A stretch of 13,803 nucleotides of DNA from Gammaproteobacteria bacterium. GTDB lineage: Bacteria; Pseudomonadota; Gammaproteobacteria; SZUA-152. Location of the stretch: assembly GCA_030617485.1 (NCBI GenBank), contig JAUWVK010000027.1, positions 1 through 13,803 of the forward strand, read 5' to 3'. A program made the translations under genes and the position numbers. Below the pieces are notes generated by a model, which saw only the letters and a program-made list of their open reading frames with translations, was not told where the DNA came from and did no database searches. Shown here one piece after another: positions 7,698 to 13,803 of the stretch. The number at the start of each line of letters is the position of its first letter. Within the stretch, counting starts at the first letter, position 1.

Positions 7698-8174
7698 ATG
7701 AACGCGAGCCAATTGCTGAAAACATCCTTCTTCGGCTTGTTGATTGTACTGCTGGCTACTGGTTGCTCATCGATACAACCGTATCAGGGCAATCTACCAA
7801 ACAATATTTCAGTAAAATTTAGTGAGGAAAGCGTCTCAGGGCTGAAAGGACGCGTTGATGTCTACGCACTTGGGAAACAATGTAACGGCCCATTAAAAGG
7901 CAGTGTAAAGTTTAAGAAAACACCCGTAAAATTTGGCGTTCCAGTTAACAGTAACATCCTGTTATCGTTTCAAATTCAAATGTCACACTGGTTAAAAGGC
8001 CAAAGCACAATCACGATAGATGCCTTTCTCAAGGTTAATCCAAACAGTCAATATGATGCACAGTTAACTTATGTTGATAGAAGTTATGGTATATCTTTGT
8101 ATGAAACAAATGCCATATCAGGGGTGAGAAAAGAGATAGTTGTAAGTGGGTTAGAAAGCTGTAGAGAGCAATGA
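7698..8174 (+). CDS. Predicted lipoprotein of unknown function (158 aa)
   Basis: The family is not recognised. The signal peptide ends LLATGC with lipidated C23, followed by SSIQ, typical of outer-membrane lipoproteins. The mature part alternates short hydrophobic and polar segments and is probably beta-rich, for example GRVDVYALGK, GSVKFKKTPVKFG and AQLTYVDRSYGISLYE. Two cysteines, C62 and C155, bracket the mature domain and may form a disulfide. Only 18 bases separate it from the preceding lipoprotein gene, which suggests shared transcription and perhaps a shared complex. The Shine-Dalgarno (GGGA at about 7 bases) is modest. Nothing links it to an enzyme or transporter. Confidence 0.72.
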   Translation: MNASQLLKTSFFGLLIVLLATGCSSIQPYQGNLPNNISVKFSEESVSGLKGRVDVYALGKQCNGPLKGSVKFKKTPVKFGVPVNSNILLSFQIQMSHWLKGQSTITIDAFLKVNPNSQYDAQLTYVDRSYGISLYETNAISGVRKEIVVSGLESCREQ

Positions 8175-8330
8175 TTTACACTAAGGTTTAGTCTCGGCAC
8201 AAATTATCCCTCAGATTAGTGATCTCGTTGTTAAATTTCCTTTAATCCAAATAATAATTAATAAACCTCTTGTTGGGTGACTGATTTTGGTGAAAGCGGA
8301 CGTTTATTTTAAATATATTATGGTGATAAT

Positions 8331-9449
8331 TTGAAACATTTATTATACCTATTGTTTATATCTACTTTAGTTCTTGCCTGTTCTAACGTACATAGTTTCG
8401 ACCAGGAGTCGTTATCTGTTCAGGTGGATGGAACAACATTCCATGATTTTAAGGGTTTCTTTGAAAACGGAATTTTGACGCTATACCGTGGCGATGACCC
8501 TACCTGGAATTATGATCGAAAAATTAGCTTTTGGCATATGCCGAGTGATTATGACGAAAAAACGGTGACCTATCCCGATTTGAAAAAAACATTCCAGAAC
8601 GGACAGATGTCCTATGATAAGAAAGACCCGTCAGTGAATATGAACATAGTATGGCTAAAGAAATTTGAGTACACCCTGAGATTTGGAAAAGAAGCTGATT
8701 ATAAAATACCCGTTACTATTAATAGCTCGGTAACAAGCCCCAATAATATTATGATTAAAGGTAAGCTTTTTGTTGCGACAGCAGGGATAAAAATGAAGGA
8801 TGGTGTAATTGATAGAAGTTTTGACCATTTAGACAGCATTAAATGGTTAACCAAAGATTGGATAAAGAAAAATAAAGCCGCGCACAGTATCCAGGATAAA
8901 GCAGAAACCTGTTTTATGGAAAATGCGAGCAAGAATCAAAAGAAGATGAAAAATTCGCGTCGCCAGGTTGCCGCTTGTTCGTTTCGTTTTGCCGACAAAA
9001 GAAACCAGGGTCAAATAGCGAAAATATGGTTAGAGAAAATTAATAATCAATGGCAAGTAGCTAAGGCGATAAAAGAAGAGCAAATATTTAGCGCGCATCC
9101 AATTAAACCACCCTTTCGGAATAGCGCCCCTTATGTCTTTGATATGTTATCTGCGGTTGAATTTGAAAATACAATCTACCAACCTAAAGGTGGTTACAAG
9201 CGTATTGTAGAGCCATCACTTTGGCCGTGCGGAGGTGGACAGGTAGGCGGTCAACCTGGGTGGTGCGAGCTGCCCTATAAAGTGTATAAAAGTGATAAAG
9301 ATTTTGACTGTCATTTTGTGACATATATCTTCAACAAGAATAAAAAGGGTAAATGGGTTATCACGCAAACGTTAGGTAGTGATCAAAAGTATGATCATCG
9401 AAAACAACTTATAAAACCAAGAAATAAACATAATAAATGGTTTTGCTAA
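8331..9449 (+). CDS. Cys-rich secreted or lipid-anchored protein of unknown function (372 aa)
   Basis: The family is not recognised. A TTG start at 8331 is preferred because GGTGA (8322-8326) lies 4-5 bases upstream and the protein then opens with MKHLLYLLFISTLVLAC, a signal peptide with a loose lipobox (V-L-A-C17). Cleavage by signal peptidase I near NVHS is an alternative. The mature part has six further cysteines, C194, C216, C300, C312, C327 and the last residue C372, with a Gly-rich C-GGGQVGGQPGW-C loop at 300-312. Lys and aromatic residues are abundant. A 156-base A/T-rich gap separates it from the previous gene, so it may have its own promoter. Coding GC is low (about 30% in the sampled line 8701-8760), unlike the flanking housekeeping genes. 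Confidence 0.7.
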   Translation: MKHLLYLLFISTLVLACSNVHSFDQESLSVQVDGTTFHDFKGFFENGILTLYRGDDPTWNYDRKISFWHMPSDYDEKTVTYPDLKKTFQNGQMSYDKKDPSVNMNIVWLKKFEYTLRFGKEADYKIPVTINSSVTSPNNIMIKGKLFVATAGIKMKDGVIDRSFDHLDSIKWLTKDWIKKNKAAHSIQDKAETCFMENASKNQKKMKNSRRQVAACSFRFADKRNQGQIAKIWLEKINNQWQVAKAIKEEQIFSAHPIKPPFRNSAPYVFDMLSAVEFENTIYQPKGGYKRIVEPSLWPCGGGQVGGQPGWCELPYKVYKSDKDFDCHFVTYIFNKNKKGKWVITQTLGSDQKYDHRKQLIKPRNKHNKWFC

Positions 9450-9515
9450 CGCTAATTAAATGACCGCTAACGCTGCAAAGCAGATGTTGGAAATTTTTAC
9501 GATTAAAACGAACGG

Positions 9516-10474
<959 letters not shown>

Positions 10475-10532
10475 GTTCGGTGTCTCCTGGGCAGTGCTTT
10501 TTGTAAATCAGGTTTTAAAGAGTTATTGGTGA

Positions 10533-10561
10533 ATTGTATCGACGACTGTACCCGTTGTCGC
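10533..10561 (-). promoter_or_regulatory. Predicted sigma-70 promoter for arsC-wrbA
   Basis: On the minus strand GCGACA (10561-10556) and TACAAT (10538-10533) are separated by exactly 17 bases. The -10 matches consensus at five of six positions and the -35 at four of six. Transcription would start near 10526, about 52 bases before the arsC ATG. Confidence 0.45.
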
Positions 10562-10611
10562 CTACAAAGAGTTGCCCGCAGACTGCTCTCAATTCCTGCC
10601 AAAGGCTTACC

Positions 10612-10640
10612 TTGACAGCTTTTTAGGCCGGTGCTAGGTT
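10612..10640 (+). promoter_or_regulatory. Predicted extended -10 promoter for the DUF4398 lipoprotein gene
   Basis: A perfect -35 TTGACA (10612-10617) is followed after 17 bases by TAGGTT (10635-10640), a poor -10 compensated by a TGC extended -10 element (10632-10634). The start would be near 10647, leaving a leader of about 33 bases before the ATG at 10680. It is arranged back to back with the arsC promoter. Confidence 0.5.
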
Positions 10641-10679
10641 GGCTTCGACAGGGCACAGAAAGCTGGCTCTGTGAATCCA

Positions 10680-10970
10680 ATGAATAAAAAATCCTATTTC
10701 TTAAAAAGTTTTTTGCTCGTTTTTATGTTGTTAATCGCAGCATGTACCGGTATGCCGGTTCAGGAAATGAGTAATGCGCGTCAGGCTGTGGAGGCTGCTC
10801 GAAAGGCTGGCGCAGATACACGTGCCGCTAAAGATCTTGAGTCGGCGGAAGAACTGCTAAAAGATGCGGAAAAGGCCCTTGAAGATGGCGACTATAGCCT
10901 GGCGAAAGACAATGCCAGAGCTGCTCGTGATCAGGCGGTGACTGCTCAGGATAAGGCGCTTAACGAATAG
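10680..10970 (+). CDS. Small DUF4398-type lipoprotein
   Basis: A 96-residue protein. The signal peptide MNKKSYFLKSFLLVFMLLIAAC ends at lipidated C22. The mature part, from about 28, is a single Ala/Glu/Lys-rich helical module with a heptad-like pattern (ARQAVEAARKAGA, SAEELLKDAEKALEDGDY, LAKDNARAARDQA), as in DUF4398 envelope proteins. The Ala-x-x-Ala spacing and GDY-x2-A signature also occur in the N-terminal part of the next gene. ATG 10680 is chosen over an in-frame GTG at 10671 because it starts a cleaner signal peptide; neither has a strong Shine-Dalgarno. Function is unknown; an outer-membrane-attached helical spacer or partner of the LysM protein is an inference. Confidence 0.78.
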   Translation: MNKKSYFLKSFLLVFMLLIAACTGMPVQEMSNARQAVEAARKAGADTRAAKDLESAEELLKDAEKALEDGDYSLAKDNARAARDQAVTAQDKALNE

Positions 10971-11099
10971 GTTTTTGTGTTTTGGCCTCTGAATGATAAA
11001 TAACCCAGCCGCAACCCCTGTAAAACCTTAAGTTTTTTCCAAAAGTGACGTTTCATAAACTGAATTTAGACACTTAGCTTCTCCATTGGAGGTGAGGCA

Positions 11100-11942
11100 A
11101 TGAACAAACACAACCAAATCATATTGTTGGCTTTGAGTGTAGTGCTACTGACGGGTTGTTCGTCATGGCCAGAACAGGCGGCGGCGCCTAAGCCGAAGCC
11201 GCCGGTCACAGCAGCCGATGCAGCCAGCGCAATTATGGCGGCAGACGTGGCTATTAATAACGCCAAACAACGTAAAAATCTCTGGCGTGATACCACCAAA
11301 ATTCTCGATAAGGCCGATAATGCCATGGCAGCAGATGAGTACAGGGATGCTCTTGATTCGGCAAACAAGGCGCGTGGTCAAGCCGAAGTGGCAGTGCTTC
11401 AATCCTATCGGGAAGAGGGTCTGTTCCTTATTACCACATTGCGTAAAGACTATATGGATCAAATGTACACGGATCAAAAAACGCGGCTGGATTCGGCGGA
11501 AACTGCATGGAAAGAAGATCGAGTTAAGTTCGCCTACGATACCACCAGTATTATCATGGCCGAATTGCAGGCGCAGATGGATGCAGAGGCTGAAGCTCCT
11601 GTGATCTCTGAAGCCGAAGTGCCAATGATTTCCGAGCAGGTATCATCAGCGTCGGTTTCCACTTCACAACAGGGTACGTACACCGTTAGCAAAAAAGATA
11701 ACCTCTGGGATATTGCTGCAAAGCCGGAAGTTTATGGTAACTCGGATATGTGGCCGCTGCTATGGAAGGCGAACAAGGATAAAATCAAACGTCCAGATGC
11801 TCTTGCAACGGGGGTGAGTTTGATTATTGATCGAAATGCATCCGAGGAATCGGTGGCAGCAGCCATTAAACATTCCAAATTACGGGGAGCTTCTAGTCTG
11901 GGGCCTGTTGATGTGTTTGATCAACAGTATCTGAATAAATAA
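11100..11942 (+). CDS. LysM-domain lipoprotein with DUF4398-like N-terminus
   Basis: A 280-residue lipoprotein: lipobox LLTGC with C20, a short Ala/Pro/Lys linker (28-36), a long helical region (38-165) and a C-terminal LysM domain at about 192-245 (GTYTVSKKDNLWDIA, then VYGNSDMWPLLWKANKDKI and GVSLIID). LysM domains bind the glycan of peptidoglycan, so the protein probably tethers the outer membrane to the wall or positions a partner there. Residues 40-107 resemble the small DUF4398 lipoprotein upstream in Ala spacing and in the EY-x2-AL-x2-A-x2-A stretch. GGAGGTGA (11088-11095) is a very strong Shine-Dalgarno, implying high expression. A 129-base gap separates it from the small lipoprotein gene and 26 bases from the next gene. 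Confidence 0.87.
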   Translation: MNKHNQIILLALSVVLLTGCSSWPEQAAAPKPKPPVTAADAASAIMAADVAINNAKQRKNLWRDTTKILDKADNAMAADEYRDALDSANKARGQAEVAVLQSYREEGLFLITTLRKDYMDQMYTDQKTRLDSAETAWKEDRVKFAYDTTSIIMAELQAQMDAEAEAPVISEAEVPMISEQVSSASVSTSQQGTYTVSKKDNLWDIAAKPEVYGNSDMWPLLWKANKDKIKRPDALATGVSLIIDRNASEESVAAAIKHSKLRGASSLGPVDVFDQQYLNK

Positions 11943-11968
11943 CGAAACGTGGATTTAAATACAAACCA

Positions 11969-12514
11969 ATGATGAAAAGACTAGAACACTTATTTGAAGG
12001 CGCTCTTTGGCAAAGCCGTTTTGTCGTATTGTTTGCCGTGATAGCCAGCCTGGCGACTGCGTTTGTGATGTTTTTTGTCGCTACTGTTGATGCCTGGTTT
12101 TTAGTGGGTCATATGGTTGATTACACGTCATCCGAGCTAACCGGGGATGCGCGAGCTGTTTTCCGCAGTACTACTGTGACCCATGTAGTCGAAATTATTG
12201 ATGGTTATTTGCTGGGTACGGTATTGCTGATTTTTGCGCTGGGTTTGTATGAGTTGTTCATTAGTCGTATTGAGCAGGCGGAGGCATCCGAAACAGCGTC
12301 TAGCGTGCTGATTATTCACAGCCTGGATGATCTTAAAGGTCGGCTGGCCAAAGTTATTTTGATGATTCTCATCGTTAAATACTTCGAGCATGCAGTGAGC
12401 ATGAATTTCGCCACGCCCATGGATTTACTTTACCTGGCCGGTGGTATCGCCCTGATTGGTGTGGCACTTTTTCTCACCCATGAGAAAAGTGGCCATAGCT
12501 CGCCAAGAAAATAA
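11969..12514 (+). CDS. YqhA family (UPF0114) inner-membrane protein
   Basis: A 181-residue membrane protein with hydrophobic segments at about 17-42, 74-97, 125-138 and 151-169. The family hallmark is the HSLDDLKGRLAKVILMILIVKYFEHA stretch (117-142), reaching the conserved FEH; IIDGYLLGTVLLIFALGLYELF (76-97) is also typical. UPF0114/YqhA proteins have no established biochemical role. The double ATG at 11969/11972 lacks a strong Shine-Dalgarno, so translation may depend on coupling to the LysM gene 26 bases upstream. Context suggests an envelope-maintenance operon. Confidence 0.87.
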   Translation: MMKRLEHLFEGALWQSRFVVLFAVIASLATAFVMFFVATVDAWFLVGHMVDYTSSELTGDARAVFRSTTVTHVVEIIDGYLLGTVLLIFALGLYELFISRIEQAEASETASSVLIIHSLDDLKGRLAKVILMILIVKYFEHAVSMNFATPMDLLYLAGGIALIGVALFLTHEKSGHSSPRK

Positions 12515-12601
12515 GACCAAAAAAACAACTTCCTCTCTGTTTTTTGATGATCTGTACCTGCGACGTGTCTGATATTGATTCATCCTCCTGTTGTTTCCCT
12601 C

Positions 12602-12640
12602 TTTAAGCCTCCCTTAAGTTTTCATTAAGCTGGGTTTAAG
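12602..12640 (+). promoter_or_regulatory. Four-fold TTAAG array, PmrA/QseB-type response-regulator site
   Basis: TTAAG occurs at 12603, 12614, 12625 and 12636, exactly 11 bases apart. With the preceding base the half-sites read TTTAAG, CTTAAG, ATTAAG and TTTAAG, each separated by five bases. The first pair fits the PmrA/QseB consensus YTTAAG-N5-YTTAAG perfectly. The array covers the position expected for a -35 element, 17 bases before a good -10 (TATTAT at 12651-12656). This is the usual geometry for promoters activated by an OmpR/PhoB-family regulator. Confidence 0.6.
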
Positions 12641-12650
12641 AATAAGTTTC

Positions 12651-12656
12651 TATTAT
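12651..12656 (+). promoter_or_regulatory. -10 element of the TTAAG-array promoter
   Basis: TATTAT matches TATAAT at five of six positions. The sequence at the -35 position (12628-12633, AGCTGG) is poor, consistent with activator dependence on the overlapping TTAAG array. The start would be near 12663, giving a leader of about 70 bases before the ATG at 12735. Confidence 0.45.
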
Positions 12657-12734
12657 CTACCCATACAAAACATAAATAGCAATGACGCAAAGGTTTGTTT
12701 TGTAGTTCACATTTATAATATGGAGGGATTTGTA

Positions 12735-13142
12735 ATGGATACGTTTACACACGGCATAATGAGTTTGATAGTTTCTCTGGGTTTGTTATTTGCGGGGGTC
12801 GCAGTGGCAGATAGCCCGGTGAAAATCGATAAACCTGATGGTCATTCGGTGGAGGTTAAGGGAAAGATCAGTTTGTACCGGGTTCAGGTTGAGGGAATGA
12901 ATTTTGGCACAGGTAAGAACAAGGCTCATGCCGAAGTGCTGGTCACCCTCGACTCAAGACCTGGCATGATTTACACCCTGGCACTTCACGACAATGGCAG
13001 TAGCGCCGCAAGTGCAGTTAATCAGGAAATGGCGAGAACTTTGCGCCTGGCTTATGTGAGCAAGGCTCCGGTGACGTTGTATCGCCAGATTGCCATGAGT
13101 AAAGACAATAACTTTAAAATACTGATGGTTCAGCTGGATTAA
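12735..13142 (+). CDS. Small secreted protein of unknown function under a TTAAG array
   Basis: A 135-residue protein with a signal peptide: MDTFTHG, a hydrophobic core around MSLIVSLGLLFAG, and a likely AVA cut before D26. The mature part is about 110 residues, has no cysteine, and appears beta-rich at first (VEVKGKISLYRVQVEGMNFG, AEVLVTLDSR, MIYTLALHD), followed by an amphipathic helix (SAVNQEMARTLRLAYVS) and two more strands. The family is not recognised; a small OB-like or cystatin-like periplasmic fold is only a guess. GGAGGG (12722-12727) sits 7 bases before the ATG, whereas an in-frame ATG at 12720 overlaps this site and is unlikely to be used. The gene stands alone between the YqhA gene and a strong terminator, and its promoter carries a PmrA/QseB-like array, so it is probably induced by an envelope or metal signal. 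Confidence 0.78.
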   Translation: MDTFTHGIMSLIVSLGLLFAGVAVADSPVKIDKPDGHSVEVKGKISLYRVQVEGMNFGTGKNKAHAEVLVTLDSRPGMIYTLALHDNGSSAASAVNQEMARTLRLAYVSKAPVTLYRQIAMSKDNNFKILMVQLD

Positions 13143-13172
13143 TCTGGAGCTTAATATCTCAGGGATGAGACG

Positions 13173-13203
13173 ATAAAAGGGCCCGCTTTGCGGGCCCTTT
13201 TAT
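13173..13203. terminator. Strong bidirectional intrinsic terminator
   Basis: ATAAAAGGGCCCGC (13173-13186) and GCGGGCCCTTTTAT (13190-13203) form a perfect 14-bp stem around a TTT loop, with T-rich arms on both strands. It lies between the convergent secreted-orphan and fumarase genes and should end both transcripts. Confidence 0.9.
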
Positions 13204-13252
13204 GTTGAGAGGATTATTAGAACATGTGAGACAGAAACAAGGGGGCCGGTCG

Positions 13253-13803
13253 TTATTTTGTGGTGATGGCAATCCCGGCAATCTTTGATTGCCATTCTGC
13301 GGGTCCTGTTAGGTGTACTGAATCTCCTTTGGTGTCCACGGCCACTGTAACAGGCATATCTTCCACCACAAATTCATGAATGGCTTCCATGCCCAGTTCC
13401 GGGAAGGCGATGACTTTTGACGAACGAATCGCTTTCGAGACCAGGTAGGCCGCACCGCCGGTGGCGATAAGATACACCGCGCCATGGTTTTTGATGCTTT
13501 CGATAGCCTCGGGCCCACGTTCGGCCTTGCCGATCATGCCCATCAGGCCGGTTTTTTCCAAAATGGTATCGGTAAATTTGTCCATACGTGTGGCGGTGGT
13601 GGGACCGGCAGGACCAACGGCTTCGTCGCGTACTGGGTCGACTGGCCCTACGTAATAGATAAAACGATCTTTGAGGTTCACGCCGTCGGGCAGCGGTTCG
13701 CCTTTATCGAGTAAATCTACCAACCGTTTGTGGGCGGCATCACGACCGGTGAGCAGCTTGCCAGAAAGTAACAGGGTCTCGCCCGGTTGCCACTGAGTTA
13801 TGT
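13253..13803 (-). CDS. Class I fumarate hydratase, C-terminal fragment
   Basis: The last 182 codons of an iron-sulfur fumarase of the FumA/FumB single-chain type, running off the right edge on the minus strand. Coding continues in frame upstream of 13723 to the window edge (WQPGETLLLSGKLLTGRDAAHKR), so the gene is cut by the window, not broken. Conserved blocks are KLLTGRDAAHKR, YYVGPVDPVRDEAVGPAGP, TTATRMDKF, GMIGKAERGP and FPELGMEAIHEFVVEDMP, the beta-type domain that holds part of the active site opposite the 4Fe-4S domain. The enzyme hydrates fumarate to L-malate in the TCA cycle. Tartrate dehydratase beta subunits are related but do not match these blocks as well. It ends 49 bases from the shared terminator. 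Confidence 0.92.
   Translation of the reverse strand, partial: ITQWQPGETLLLSGKLLTGRDAAHKRLVDLLDKGEPLPDGVNLKDRFIYYVGPVDPVRDEAVGPAGPTTATRMDKFTDTILEKTGLMGMIGKAERGPEAIESIKNHGAVYLIATGGAAYLVSKAIRSSKVIAFPELGMEAIHEFVVEDMPVTVAVDTKGDSVHLTGPAEWQSKIAGIAITTK

Noticed and set aside
10671..10679. GTG 10671 as the start of the DUF4398 lipoprotein gene
   Set aside because: It adds only MNP before an ATG that begins a standard basic signal peptide, and has no better ribosome binding site.
11027..11032. CTTAAG upstream of the LysM gene, as another PmrA/QseB half-site
   Set aside because: No second half-site occurs 11 bases to either side; a single hexamer is not evidence.
11218..11604. Plus-strand frame of 128 codons inside the LysM lipoprotein gene
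   Set aside because: It is a shadow of a gene with a clear signal peptide, LysM domain and strong ribosome binding site; its composition (Trp/Arg-rich) is not protein-like.
12520..12545. Possible A/T-only hairpin after the YqhA gene (A6C / GT6)
   Set aside because: The stem has one G-C pair and a 12-base loop, too weak to call as a terminator, although the T-run could assist termination.

Overview
The window is ordinary chromosome from a gammaproteobacterium. The left end and centre carry the purM / DUF2066 / PerM / Hda / ArsC-like / WrbA neighbourhood known, in varying order, from Escherichia and Pseudomonas. The fumarase fragment at the right end also looks like those of Pseudomonas-type gammaproteobacteria. 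The genus cannot be told from this sequence. No tRNA, rRNA, CRISPR array, transposase or integrase was seen, and no gene-free gap reaches 300 bases.

Layout. Positions 1-86 hold the start of purM on the minus strand. Reading away from it on the plus strand are a secreted DUF2066 protein (296-1411), a CDP-alcohol phosphatidyltransferase related to PgsA (1439-1993), a PerM-like AI-2E family transporter (2045-3100) and the DnaA regulator Hda (3178-3900). An accessory block follows (4146-9449) with four predicted lipoproteins on the plus strand: a 960-residue protein built of a Big_2-like domain and seven PPC-like repeats, then three smaller A/T-rich orphans. The minus-strand pair arsC-wrbA (10474 to 9516) resumes conserved chromosome. 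Divergent from it are a small DUF4398 lipoprotein (10680-10970), a LysM lipoprotein with a similar helical N-terminus (11100-11942) and a YqhA/UPF0114 membrane protein (11969-12514). A short secreted orphan (12735-13142) ends at a strong bidirectional terminator shared with the convergent class I fumarase, which runs off the right edge.

The genes fall into three themes. The first is housekeeping: purine synthesis, phospholipid head-group chemistry, control of replication initiation, quinone reduction and the TCA cycle. The second is the cell envelope: six predicted lipoproteins, one of them LysM-bearing, plus membrane and periplasmic proteins. The third is regulation, with two sites that read clearly. 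One is a perfect CRP/Vfr-type palindrome (4022-4037) upstream of the giant lipoprotein. The other is a run of four TTAAG half-sites at exact 11-base spacing (12602-12640), matching the PmrA/QseB box pattern, directly upstream of the secreted orphan.

The best candidates for undescribed biology are the lipoprotein block between hda and wrbA, which has a shared 12-base sequence at both edges, and the small secreted protein behind the four-fold response-regulator site.
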